Position numbers and translations under genes: made by a program
Assembly: GCF_001509835.1 (NCBI RefSeq)
Contig: NZ_JXTJ01000003.1
Span: forward strand, 434,001 to 498,000
Length of the DNA: 64,000 bases
Reading direction: 5' to 3'
Origin: Allobosea sp. WAO
Lineage (GTDB): Bacteria > Pseudomonadota > Alphaproteobacteria > Rhizobiales > Beijerinckiaceae
Notes under the pieces: model-generated
What the model was told of the DNA's origin: nothing
Seen by the model: only the letters and a program-made list of their open reading frames with translations
The model's database searches: none
Shown here: positions 43,293-52,206 of the stretch, one piece after another
Layout: each line of letters begins with the position of its first letter
How positions within the stretch are numbered: position 1 is the first letter of the stretch

Positions 43293-46200
43293 TCACTCCG
43301 CCGCCAATCGCGTCGCCCGCCATTGCGCGAGCAGGGCCCGCAAGGCGCCTGGCTTCAGCGGCTTGTTGAGCACGTGCACGTCGAGCGCTGCGGCGGCATC
43401 GCGCATTTCCGGCGAGCGGTCCGCCGTCAGCAGGATCGCCGGCAGGGTCGTGCCGGCACGCTGGCGCAGGCTCGATATCGCCGAGAGGCCGTCGCCATCG
43501 TCGAGATGGTAGTCGGCGATCACCACATCCGGGGTGAGCCCGGCCGCGACCTGCCCGAGCGCCTCGTTGAGGCCGCCCGCCGTCGCGACGGTGCAGCCCC
43601 AGCCGCCGAGCAGCAGGCGCATGCCGTCGAGGATCGAGGGCTCGTTGTCGATCGCCAGGATCTTCAGCCCCGATAGCTGCCCGCTCGAGGGCCGGCGCGT
43701 TGGCGCCGCGGTCACTGCCGCCGGCATCTGCGCTGCCGTCGGCACCAGCAGCGAGAAGCGGGTGCCGCGGCCCGGCGTCGAGGCAAGGCTCAGCTTATGG
43801 TCGAGTGTGCGCGCGATGCGCTCGACGATCGAGAGTCCGAGTCCCAGCCCGCGCGCCACTTTGGCGCCGGGGTCGAGGCGCAGGAACTCGCGGAAGACGA
43901 TCTTCTGCTTGCTGGCATGGATGCCGAGGCCGGTGTCGAGAACCTGGATCGCGACATGCTCGCCGCGACGCCGGCAGCCGACCAGCACCTTTCCGCTCGG
44001 CGTGTACTTGATCGCGTTCGAGACGAGATTCTGCAGCAGGCGCCGCAGCAGGCGCCGGTCCGAGCGCACGGTCGCCGAGGTCGGCGAGAACACCAGCGCC
44101 AACCCCTTCTCCTGCGCGCTCGGCTCGAATTCGCGTTGCAGCTGGCGCATCAGCTCGTCGAGGCGGAAGGTCGAGATTTCCGGCTTCAGCGCGCCGCCGT
44201 CGAGCCGCGATATCTCGAGCAGCGCGGTCAGGATCTCCTCGACGGCGTCGAGCGAGGCGTCGATGTTCTCGGCGAGGTCGGGGCGATTCGCCGCCCGGTC
44301 GCGCTCGACCAACGCCGAGGCGTAGAGCCGGGCGGCGTTCAGCGGCTGCAGGATGTCGTGGCTGGCGGCGGCGAGGAAGCGCGTCTTCGAGGCATTGGCA
44401 TCGTCGGCCTCGGCCTTCGCGCGCTGCAACTCGGTGTTGACGCGCTGAATCTCCTCGGTGCGCTCCACGACGCGGCGCTCCAGCGTCTCGTTGGTGCGCT
44501 CGAGCTCCTCCTCGGCCACGACCGAGTCGGTGATGTCGGTATAGGTGGTGACGAGGCCGCCATCCGGCAGCGGGTTGGAGCGGATTTCGATCACGGTCTT
44601 GGATGGGTAGAGCCGCAGCCGGACCGGCTCGCGGTCGTTGACCAGGCTCTCCAGCCGCGCCGCCATCAGCTCGTCCTGCGGGCCGTCGCCATAGGCGCCG
44701 CGCGCCGCATTGTAGCGCACGACCTCGTCGAGCCCGGTGCCGAAGCGCACCAGCGAGGGCGGCAGGTCGTAGAGCTGGATGAAGGCCTTGTTCCAGGCGA
44801 GCAGCCGCAGGTCGCGGTCGAGCACGGTGATACCCTGGCCGGCATGGTCGAGGCCATTCTGAAGAATATCGCGATTGTATTGCAGCGCCGCCGAGGCGTC
44901 GTCGAGCAGCTTGAAAGCGGCCTCTGTCGAGAGATTGCGCCGGCGCAGCAGCAGCGACAGCACGAGGCGTGACGAGGCGGCGCCGATCGCCGAGGAGAGG
45001 AGGTGCTCGCCGAAGCGCAGCATGTGGATGTCGGCCTCGCGCGCCCCGTTGAGCTCCTCGCCGCGCGACTGGGCGAAGCCCTCGAAGGCGCGTTGCGTCC
45101 GCTCCAGCCCGAGATAGCGGCCGATCGTCGATTGCAGCTCGGCCGCGGTGACGCTGGAGCGCCAGAGCGAGAAGGACTGGGCCATGGTGGCGCGATCGGA
45201 GTCGATGAACGCGTTGGCCTGGAGCCGCTCCATCGCGCTCGCCGGGCGCACCAGCGAGAAGCCGACATAGCAGGCGAAATTGATGCCGAGGCTCCAGAGC
45301 ACGCCATGCGGCAGGCTGGGCAGCGACAGCCCGAACAGGGCTTCCGGCCGCAGCGCGCCGATGCCGAGCGGGCCGTGCTGGACGATCTCGCTCCAGAAGC
45401 CGCCGGGCTGGGCGAGGCTCGGCATCAGCAGCGTGTAGAGCCAGGTCAGGAGCCCGGCCCCGAGCCCTGACGCCGCGCCGAGCGCCGTGCCGCGGCGCCA
45501 GAGCAGGCCGCCGAAGAAGGCCGGCGCGATCTGCGCCGTCGCCGCGAAAGAAAGCAGGCCGATCGAGACCAGCGCCGCTTCGCCCGACGCGCGGTAATAG
45601 GCGTAGCCGAGCAGGATTACGGCGACGATCGCACCGCGGCGGATATGAACGACCTGCGAGCCGAGATCGCCGCCGGTCGAGCCGTTCGCGCTCCGTCCGC
45701 GCGCCCAGGCCGCCGTGGCCCGATCCGGGTCCGGCGCGACGCCGCGCCCGCGCAGCAGCAGCGGCATGACGATATGGTTCGAGATCATGATCGCCAGCGC
45801 GACCGAGACGACGATCACCATCGCGGTCGCGGCCGAGAGCCCACCGATGAAGACGAGCAGGGCGACGAGGCTGGCGCGCTCCTGCAATGGCAGCAGGAGT
45901 ACGGTCATGTCCCGGTCGATGCCGGAGCCGGTCAGCATCACCTCGCCGGCCGCGGCGAGCGGCAGGACGAAGAGATTGATCAGGATCAGATAGAGCGGGA
46001 ACATCCAGGCCGCGCGGCGCACGTCGCGCACGTCGCGGTTCTCGACGATCGCCATATGGAACTGCCGCGCCAGCAGGAGCGCGGCGAAAGCCGAGAGCAC
46101 GGTCAGCGTCAGGAAGGTCGGCCAGTTCGAGGTCCGCTGCCAGATCGGCGGCGCATCGCCGGCGGCGCGGGTCGCTTGCGCCAGGAGGTCGGCGCCGCCG

Positions 46201-46865
46201 TCGAACAGCCCGTAGACCACGAAGAGACCGAGCGCCAGGAAGGCGACGAGCTTGATCAGGGACTCGACCGCAATCGCCAGCACCAGCCCGTCCTGGTGCT
46301 CAGTGGCGTCGATATGGCGGGTGCCGAAGGCACAGGCGAAGCCGGCGAGAACGAGCGCGACGAGGAAGGCGAGGTCGCCCAGGATCGGCAGGTCGGCCAA
46401 TGGCGCCGGTCCGCCGGTCGCGGCGAGGAAGACCGAGAGCGAGTTCGCCACCGCCTTCAGTTGCAGCGAGATATAGGGCAGCGCGCCGATCACTGCGACG
46501 AGGCAGACCATGGCGGCGACGCGCTCGCTCTTGCCGTAGCGCGCCCCGACGAAGTCGGCGATCGAGGTGATGTTCTGCGATTTCGCGATCGTCACGATGC
46601 GCGCGACGAAGCGGTGGCCGAGGCCGATGACGAGGATCGGCCCGACATAGATGCCGAGGAAGTCGAAGCCATTGCGATGCGCGAAGCCGACCGAGCCGTA
46701 GAAGGTCCAGGAGGTGCAATAGACCCCGAGCGCCAGCGCATAGATCGTCGTGCGCGCTCGCCCGCTCATCAGGCGCCGGCCCGAGGTGTCGGCGAGATGG
46801 GCGATCGCGAACAGCGCGCAAAGATAGGCGAGCGCCGTCAGCACGACAGACCAGGCCGGAATCAT
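43293..46865 (-). CDS. Hybrid sensor histidine kinase fused to an SLC5-type transporter domain (CbrA/NahK-like)
   Basis: The 1190-residue protein begins with about 13 membrane helices of a sodium:solute symporter (SLC5) module (roughly residues 1-500, with LGVYCTSWTFYGSVGFAHRN and YVGPILVIGLGHRFVARIV). A PAS domain follows (LDHAGQGITVLDRDLRLLAWNKAFIQLYD), then HisKA with His836 in AAASHDILQPLNAAR, an HATPase with NLVSNAIKYTPSGKV and DTGLGI/GLGLGLSIV, and a C-terminal receiver with the phosphoacceptor Asp near 1118 (VVIADYHLDDGDG). The layout matches CbrA/NahK-type kinases that couple nutrient uptake or sensing to global carbon control. No separate cognate regulator adjoins it. GGGAGGC precedes the ATG. 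Confidence 0.95.
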   Translation of the reverse strand: MIPAWSVVLTALAYLCALFAIAHLADTSGRRLMSGRARTTIYALALGVYCTSWTFYGSVGFAHRNGFDFLGIYVGPILVIGLGHRFVARIVTIAKSQNITSIADFVGARYGKSERVAAMVCLVAVIGALPYISLQLKAVANSLSVFLAATGGPAPLADLPILGDLAFLVALVLAGFACAFGTRHIDATEHQDGLVLAIAVESLIKLVAFLALGLFVVYGLFDGGADLLAQATRAAGDAPPIWQRTSNWPTFLTLTVLSAFAALLLARQFHMAIVENRDVRDVRRAAWMFPLYLILINLFVLPLAAAGEVMLTGSGIDRDMTVLLLPLQERASLVALLVFIGGLSAATAMVIVVSVALAIMISNHIVMPLLLRGRGVAPDPDRATAAWARGRSANGSTGGDLGSQVVHIRRGAIVAVILLGYAYYRASGEAALVSIGLLSFAATAQIAPAFFGGLLWRRGTALGAASGLGAGLLTWLYTLLMPSLAQPGGFWSEIVQHGPLGIGALRPEALFGLSLPSLPHGVLWSLGINFACYVGFSLVRPASAMERLQANAFIDSDRATMAQSFSLWRSSVTAAELQSTIGRYLGLERTQRAFEGFAQSRGEELNGAREADIHMLRFGEHLLSSAIGAASSRLVLSLLLRRRNLSTEAAFKLLDDASAALQYNRDILQNGLDHAGQGITVLDRDLRLLAWNKAFIQLYDLPPSLVRFGTGLDEVVRYNAARGAYGDGPQDELMAARLESLVNDREPVRLRLYPSKTVIEIRSNPLPDGGLVTTYTDITDSVVAEEELERTNETLERRVVERTEEIQRVNTELQRAKAEADDANASKTRFLAAASHDILQPLNAARLYASALVERDRAANRPDLAENIDASLDAVEEILTALLEISRLDGGALKPEISTFRLDELMRQLQREFEPSAQEKGLALVFSPTSATVRSDRRLLRRLLQNLVSNAIKYTPSGKVLVGCRRRGEHVAIQVLDTGLGIHASKQKIVFREFLRLDPGAKVARGLGLGLSIVERIARTLDHKLSLASTPGRGTRFSLLVPTAAQMPAAVTAAPTRRPSSGQLSGLKILAIDNEPSILDGMRLLLGGWGCTVATAGGLNEALGQVAAGLTPDVVIADYHLDDGDGLSAISSLRQRAGTTLPAILLTADRSPEMRDAAAALDVHVLNKPLKPGALRALLAQWRATRLAAE

Positions 46866-47199
46866 CGGGCCTCCCTCGCAGCCACTGTTCTTATGTCCAA
46901 CCTACTGCCGCCGGGCGCCGGCCGCCATCAGCCATTAGGCAGGCACGGACGCCGGCATTCTGTCCGGGGTTGTGGCGCCGCCGCTCGTGCATCCGATGGG
47001 CCTGCCGCAGTGCTCGTCGTCGCCTGATCTTTGCAAACTGGCTGAACAAGGCCTGAAAACTGCCTTTGCAGTAGGAAAGACCGAGGAAAACGGCTGGAAA
47101 GCTGTTTCCTCGGCCGGCGCGGCTGGTCTAGCGTGCGGCTGGGGGCGGCATTGCACAGCGCGGTGCCGAAAACTGGCCAAGCATTCGGAAAGGCGCTCC
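46866..47199. other. Intergenic region upstream of mscL with a 9-bp dyad
   Basis: About 330 bases separate the divergent kinase and mscL genes. It contains the dyad CCGAGGAAA (47081-47089) / TTTCCTCGG (47105-47113) with a 15-base centre, about 87 bases before the mscL start. No T-run follows. The rest has no recognisable gene, although a reading frame is open from 46972 into mscL. Confidence 0.4.
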
Positions 47200-47619
47200 A
47201 TGTTAAATGAATTCAAGGAATTCGCGCTGAAGGGCAATGTCGTCGATCTCGCCATCGGCGTGATCATCGGCGCGGCCTTCGGCAGGATCGTCGAATCGCT
47301 CGTCGGCGACATCATCATGCCGCTGATCGGCGCGATCGGCAGCGTCGACTTCTCCAACTACTTCTTTGGGCTGAACAGCGGCGTCACGTCGCCGGTCCTC
47401 GCCGATGCCAAGAAGCAGGGCGCCGTCCTCGCCTATGGCAATTTCCTCACCGTCGCGGTCAACTTTATTATCATCGCCTTCGTGCTGTTCCTCGTCGTCA
47501 AGGGCATCAACACCCTCCGGCGTAAGCAGGCGGCCAAGCCGGCCGAGCCGGTGGCCCCGCCGCAGGACATCGCCCTGCTCAGCGAAATCCGCGACCTGCT
47601 GAAGCAGAAGCAGGCCTGA
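47200..47619 (+). CDS. mscL: Large-conductance mechanosensitive channel MscL
   Basis: The 139-residue protein has the MscL layout: N-terminal amphipathic helix ([18 protein letters not shown]), first transmembrane helix with the pore-lining [21 protein letters not shown], a periplasmic loop, second helix ([19 protein letters not shown]) and the cytoplasmic helix bundle tail. It opens on hypo-osmotic shock as an emergency release valve. ATG at 47200 gives the canonical start and length; the frame is open far upstream but not protein-like there. Confidence 0.97.
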   Translation: MLNEFKEFALKGNVVDLAIGVIIGAAFGRIVESLVGDIIMPLIGAIGSVDFSNYFFGLNSGVTSPVLADAKKQGAVLAYGNFLTVAVNFIIIAFVLFLVVKGINTLRRKQAAKPAEPVAPPQDIALLSEIRDLLKQKQA

Positions 47620-47624
47620 CTGCT

Positions 47625-47665
47625 TTCGCGGGGCGCCGCCGGCGGATCGGCCTGCGCCCCGCGAA
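47625..47665. terminator. Probable GC-rich hairpin terminator after mscL
   Basis: TTCGCGGGGCGC and GCGCCCCGCGAA form a perfect 12-base stem around a 17-base loop, six bases after the mscL stop codon. No T-run follows, so this may be a factor-dependent terminator or an mRNA 3' protection hairpin. Confidence 0.5.
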
Positions 47666-47762
47666 CCATCACTGCGAGCGATCGGGTCGATCTCGCGATT
47701 TCATGCCGCCGCGCCCGGCGATGGGCTAGATTGGCCAGCATGTTTCCCGCGAAGGATCGACC

Positions 47763-48953
47763 ATGAACATGCATGCCCCGGCCGGCACCAGCCTGATTGC
47801 CGACCTGCGACCCGAGGCCCGCAGCGCGCCCGAAAGCGGGATCGTCGAGGTCGTCAACCATGGCAGGCTGAAGCCCGGCCTGATTCCGCTCTGGGTCGGC
47901 GAGGGCGATCTGCCGACGCCGGAATTCATCGTCCGCGCCGCCAACAAGTCGCTGGCCGACGGCGAGACCTTCTACACCTGGCAGCGCGGCATTCCGGAGC
48001 TGCGCGAGGCGCTCGCCCGCTATCATACCGCGCTCTATGGCCGGCCCTTCGCTGCCGATCGCTTCTTCGTCACCGGCTCGGGCATGCAGTCGGTCCAGAT
48101 CGCGGTGCGGATGATCGCCGGTGCCGGCGACGAGATCGTCGTTCCGACGCCGGCCTGGCCGAACGTCGCCGCCGCGCTCGGTGTCGCCGGCGCCGCCACC
48201 GTCTGCGTCGCCATGGATTTCCATCAAGGCCGCTTCACCCTCGACCTCGGCAAGCTCGAGGCAGCGATCACGCCGCGCACCCGCGCCCTCGTCATCAATT
48301 CTCCGGCCAACCCAACCGGTTGGACCGCGACCCGCGACGAGCTCGCCGCGATCCTGGCACTCACCCGCAAGCACGGCATCTGGATCATCGCCGACGAGAT
48401 CTATGCGCGTTTCGTCTATGACGGCTCGGCCCGCGCCGCCTCCTTCCATGACGTGATGGATCAGGAGGACCGCATTCTCTTCGTCCAGACCTTCTCGAAG
48501 AATTGGGCGATGACCGGCTGGCGCATCGGCTGGATCGAGGCCCCGCCGGCGCTCGGCCAGGTCATCGAGAACCTGATCCAGTACTCGACCTCGGGCTCGC
48601 CGGTTTTCGTACAGCGGGCCGCCGTCGCGGCGCTCGACGAGGGCGAGCCTTTCGTCGCCGAGCAGATCGCCCGGGCCAAGGAAGGCCGGCGCATCATCGC
48701 CGAGGGGCTGAAGGCGACCAACCGCGTCTCGCTGCAGGCGCCGGACGGGGCCTTCTACCAGTTCTTCGCCGTCGACGGCCGCACCGATTCGCGGGCGCTC
48801 GCCATCGAGCTGGTCGACACCGCCAATGTCGGCCTGGCGCCCGGCGCCGCCTTCGGCCCGGGCGGTGAGACCGGCCTGCGGCTCTGCTTCGCGCGCAAGG
48901 CGTCCGATCTCACCGAGGCGGTCGCGCGGTTGCAAAAGGCACTTTCGGCCTGA
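47763..48953 (+). CDS. PLP-dependent class I/II aminotransferase
   Basis: The 396-residue enzyme has fold type I aminotransferase motifs: NSPANPTGWTATRDEL (substrate and PLP contacts near residue 180), ADEIYARFVYDG with the PLP-binding Asp and Tyr, and the PLP lysine in QTFSKNWAMTGWRIGW near residue 246. The C-terminal region retains the substrate-carboxylate arginine in GLRLCFA. It belongs to the general aspartate/tyrosine-type group; substrates are unknown. AAGGA precedes the ATG. It may be cotranscribed with the AbrB-family gene downstream (99-base gap). Confidence 0.92.
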   Translation: MNMHAPAGTSLIADLRPEARSAPESGIVEVVNHGRLKPGLIPLWVGEGDLPTPEFIVRAANKSLADGETFYTWQRGIPELREALARYHTALYGRPFAADRFFVTGSGMQSVQIAVRMIAGAGDEIVVPTPAWPNVAAALGVAGAATVCVAMDFHQGRFTLDLGKLEAAITPRTRALVINSPANPTGWTATRDELAAILALTRKHGIWIIADEIYARFVYDGSARAASFHDVMDQEDRILFVQTFSKNWAMTGWRIGWIEAPPALGQVIENLIQYSTSGSPVFVQRAAVAALDEGEPFVAEQIARAKEGRRIIAEGLKATNRVSLQAPDGAFYQFFAVDGRTDSRALAIELVDTANVGLAPGAAFGPGGETGLRLCFARKASDLTEAVARLQKALSA

Positions 48954-49052
48954 GCGCGAATGCATGGCCGACGCGCCCTGCGGGCGTTTGACCAAGTCGG
49001 CCGGGCCCTTCATTGATGCCGCCATGCGCCGAGCCGGCGCATGGCCTGAGGC

Positions 49053-50129
49053 ATGCCCGTTCCGAATTTCCTGCCCTATCGCTTGCGGACGCTGTCGCGC
49101 GAAGCTGCCCTGATCGCCTGCGCCGCGGGCGGCGGCGGGCTTTTCGCCTTGCTCGACATTCCCGCCGCCTGGCTCTCGGGCTCGATGCTGCTCGTCTCGA
49201 TCATCGGCGTGATCCGGCCGCTGCCGGATCTGCGCAAGCCCTGGTTCGATTCGACCATGGTGATGTCGGGCGCCCTGATCGGCTCTTCAGCTACGCCCGA
49301 GGCGCTGGCGGCGACGGCGCGCTATCCAGGCTCGCTCTTCATCTTGGTCGTCGCGCTGGCGGCGATCATGCTGGCGACGGGGGCGTATCTGCGCTTCGTA
49401 GCGCGCTGGTCCTGGATCGATTCCCTGCTCGCCGCCGCTCCGGGCGCGCTCTCGGCGGTGATCTCGGTGGCGCAGGACAAGGGCGCCAATATCGGCCGGA
49501 TCGCCGCGATCCAGCTCTTCCGCATCCTGGTTCTCGTCGCCGTCCTGCCCAGCATCATGAAGCTGAGCAGCGGCGGTGGCGGTGCGGTCGGCGCCCCGCC
49601 ACCTTTGCCGGTGATCAGCCTTCCCGACATGGTGCTGGTGCTCGGCTGCGCCCTCGCGACCGGCCTGATCTTCGACCGGCTGCGCGTCACGGCGCCCTAT
49701 ATCCTTGGCGCGACGCTGGCGAGCGCCGTGCTGCACGGCGCCGGCATCGTTCATGGCACGTTGCCGCCGGAGATCGCCACTGCGGTGATGGTGATGCTCG
49801 GCGCCGCCATGGGCGGGCGCGTCTCCAATCTCAAGCGCAACGAGATCGCGGCGCTGTTCCCGCTGGCGATCGGCGGCTTCGTCGTCTCGATGCTCGTCGC
49901 CTTCGCCTTTGCCTGGCCGGCGGCCTGGCTTGCCGGCGTGCCCTATGCCAGCGCCATGGCCGCTTTCGCCCCGGGTGGGCTCGAGGCGATGGCGATGCTC
50001 GCCTTCGCCATGGGACTCGACCCGCTTTATGTCGGCGCGCACCATCTCGCGCGCTTCATGCTGCTCGGGCTTTCGATGCCTTTCATCGTCGGCTGGATCA
50101 AGCCCGAGAAGCCGCCGCCGGAGAACTGA
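49053..50129 (+). CDS. AbrB-family membrane protein
   Basis: The 358-residue protein has about ten hydrophobic helices in two similar halves, beginning SREAALIACAAGGGGLFALLDIPAAWLSGSML and repeated around LRVTAPYILGATLASAVLHGAG. This is the AbrB (ammonia monooxygenase-like) duplication family of inner-membrane proteins. The name AbrB in this family is not the Bacillus DNA-binding protein; function is unknown, although transport or regulation has been proposed. It converges on the SMP-30-like gene with a three-base gap. Confidence 0.88.
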   Translation: MPVPNFLPYRLRTLSREAALIACAAGGGGLFALLDIPAAWLSGSMLLVSIIGVIRPLPDLRKPWFDSTMVMSGALIGSSATPEALAATARYPGSLFILVVALAAIMLATGAYLRFVARWSWIDSLLAAAPGALSAVISVAQDKGANIGRIAAIQLFRILVLVAVLPSIMKLSSGGGGAVGAPPPLPVISLPDMVLVLGCALATGLIFDRLRVTAPYILGATLASAVLHGAGIVHGTLPPEIATAVMVMLGAAMGGRVSNLKRNEIAALFPLAIGGFVVSMLVAFAFAWPAAWLAGVPYASAMAAFAPGGLEAMAMLAFAMGLDPLYVGAHHLARFMLLGLSMPFIVGWIKPEKPPPEN

Positions 50130-50132
50130 GCG

Positions 50133-51062
50133 TCAGCCGGCGCCGTTGGTGTGTGTCATCAGCGAGTACAGCGAGGTCGTGCCGCAGATGAACAGCCGGT
50201 TCCGCTTCGGCCCGCCGAAGCAGAGATTGGCGACGATCTCCGGCACCAGCACCTTGCCGATCAGCGTGCCGTCCTGGTGGAAGACGTGGATGCCGTCGGC
50301 GGCGCTGGTCCAGAGCCGGCCGGTGACGTCGAAGCGGAAGCCGTCGAACAGCCCGGCCGTGCTCTTGGCGAAGACGGAGGAGGCGCCGAGCGTCGTGCCG
50401 TCCCCTGTCACCGCGAGCTTGCGGATATGGCGCGGCCCGTTCTCCGGATCGTGGCTGGCGCCGGTATCGGCGATGTAGAGTTCGCTCTCGTCGGGCGAGA
50501 AGGCGAGGCCGTTCGGCTTGACGAAATCGTCGGCAACGATGCTGAGCGCGCCGGAATGCGGGTCGATGCGGTAGACATTGCAGCGCCCGATCTCGCTCTC
50601 GGCCTTGTCGCCCTCATAGTCGCTGAGGATGCCGTAGTCGGGGTCCGTGAACCAGATCGAGCCGTCCGACTTGACCACGACGTCGTTCGGCGAGTTCAGC
50701 CGCTTGCCCTGATAATGGCTGGCGAGCACGGTGATCGAGCCGTCATGCTCGGTGCGCGTCACCTGGCGCCCGCCATGTTCACAGGTGACGAGCCGTCCCT
50801 GGCGATCGACCGTGTTGCCGTTCGAGTTGCGCGCCGGCTGCCGGAAGATGCCGACATGGCCCGAGAGCGCGTCGTAGTGCATCATCCGGTCGTTGGGGAT
50901 GTCGGACCAGACCACCGTGTTGTGCGCCGGGAACCAGGCCGGTCCCTCAGTCCAGCGCGCGCCGGTCCAGAGCCGCTCCATCCGGGCCGAGGCTGGCACG
51001 ATCCTGTTGAAGCGCAGATCGTAGACCTCGACGCTGAAACCTTCGATGAAGCCGAATGTCAT
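50133..51062 (-). CDS. SMP-30/gluconolactonase/LRE-family protein
   Basis: The 309-residue protein has a six-bladed beta-propeller pattern with GARWTEGPAWFPAHNTVVWSDI in blade 1, NSNGNTVDRQGRLVTCEHGGR, LNSPNDVVVKSDGSIWFTDPD with the metal-binding Asn and Asp, and KPNGLAFSPDESELYIADTG. Family members are lactonases acting on sugar lactones with a divalent metal. It has no signal peptide. GGGAGGACAAGC precedes the ATG at 51062. Substrate is unknown. Confidence 0.93.
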   Translation of the reverse strand: MTFGFIEGFSVEVYDLRFNRIVPASARMERLWTGARWTEGPAWFPAHNTVVWSDIPNDRMMHYDALSGHVGIFRQPARNSNGNTVDRQGRLVTCEHGGRQVTRTEHDGSITVLASHYQGKRLNSPNDVVVKSDGSIWFTDPDYGILSDYEGDKAESEIGRCNVYRIDPHSGALSIVADDFVKPNGLAFSPDESELYIADTGASHDPENGPRHIRKLAVTGDGTTLGASSVFAKSTAGLFDGFRFDVTGRLWTSAADGIHVFHQDGTLIGKVLVPEIVANLCFGGPKRNRLFICGTTSLYSLMTHTNGAG

Positions 51063-51174
51063 GCTTGTCCTCCCTGTCGGGAGGCAGGATCGGCGATCCC
51101 GGCTACGGCGGCAATCGACGCGCGCGTCTGGTGTCCATGAGTTCTGCGAGGACCGGAAAGCAGGCGGGCCGCTC

Positions 51175-52080
51175 TCAGAGTTCCAGCCCTTCATCCCAAT
51201 ACGGCGTCGCGCCGTAGAGTTCTGCGAGGAAATCCACGAAGGCCCTGACCTTCTGCTCCATATGGCGGCGGCTCGGATAGACCGCGTAGACCGCGACCCG
51301 TTTGCCGACCGAGTAGGCCGGCAGCACCCGCGCCAACGCGCCCGATTTCAGCTCCGGCCCGACATCCCAGGTCGAGCGCAGCGCGATGCCGACGCCGGCG
51401 AGCAGCGCCTCGCGCACAACCTCGCTGGAATTGGTGCGCAGCTGCCCGGTGACGCGTACCGTGACCGGCCCCTCCGGCCCGTCGAGCCGCCACTGATCGG
51501 CGTTGTGGGCGATCAGGGTGTGCTTCTGCAGTTCCTCGATCGTCGCCGGGCTGCCATGGGTGGAGAGATAGGCCGGCGTTGCGCAGAGGATGCGATGGTT
51601 CGGCGCCAGCCGCTTCGCCACCAGGCTGGAATCCTCGAGATCGGCGATCCGCACCGCGACGTCGAAGCCTTCGCCGATGATGTCGACGAAGGCGTCGGTC
51701 AGGATCAGGTCGACATTGACCATCGGATTGGCGTCGAGGAAGGGCTTGAGATGCGGGGCGATGTGCAGCCGGCCGAACGAGGTCGGCGCCGAGACGCGCA
51801 ACGTGCCGCGCGCCTGGCCGACGCCGCTCGCCACCCAGGCCTCCGCCTCCTCGATCGAGCCGAGGATCGCGACGACCCGCTCATAAAAGCCCTGGCCGGC
51901 CTCAGTGAGCGAGAGCTGCCGTGTGGTTCGCTGCAGCAGGCGCACGCCGAGCCGCTCTTCGAGCCGCCGGATCCGCTTCGAGATCACCGCCGGCGACAGG
52001 TTGAGCTCGCGCCCGGCCGCCGACATGCTTTTGGCGGTGACGACACGGGCGAAAACGTCGAGGTCGCCGAACCGATCCAC
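51175..52080 (-). CDS. LysR-family regulator, divergent from glcDEF
   Basis: The 301-residue protein has a LysR-type N-terminus (VDRFGDLDVFARVVTAKSMS ... NLSPAVISKRIRRLEERLG). The GTG at 52078-52080 is supported by a strong GGAGG (52085-52089) four bases upstream and by family length; another in-frame GTG at 52119 would add 13 residues. It is transcribed away from glcD with a 126-base shared region, so it is a reasonable candidate for the glycolate regulator, although the known E. coli GlcC is GntR-type. Confidence 0.9.
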   Translation of the reverse strand: MDRFGDLDVFARVVTAKSMSAAGRELNLSPAVISKRIRRLEERLGVRLLQRTTRQLSLTEAGQGFYERVVAILGSIEEAEAWVASGVGQARGTLRVSAPTSFGRLHIAPHLKPFLDANPMVNVDLILTDAFVDIIGEGFDVAVRIADLEDSSLVAKRLAPNHRILCATPAYLSTHGSPATIEELQKHTLIAHNADQWRLDGPEGPVTVRVTGQLRTNSSEVVREALLAGVGIALRSTWDVGPELKSGALARVLPAYSVGKRVAVYAVYPSRRHMEQKVRAFVDFLAELYGATPYWDEGLEL

Positions 52081-52206
52081 GTAGCCTCCATTTTTTCCGT
52101 TTCGGAAATAATCATGCACGTTACTCTCGCTGCAACAACCCGAGAATTGTTCTAGAGTCGTAAGTGGCAGGCGCGCGCGGACGGGCTTGCAGCCGAAGGA
52201 TCGAGC

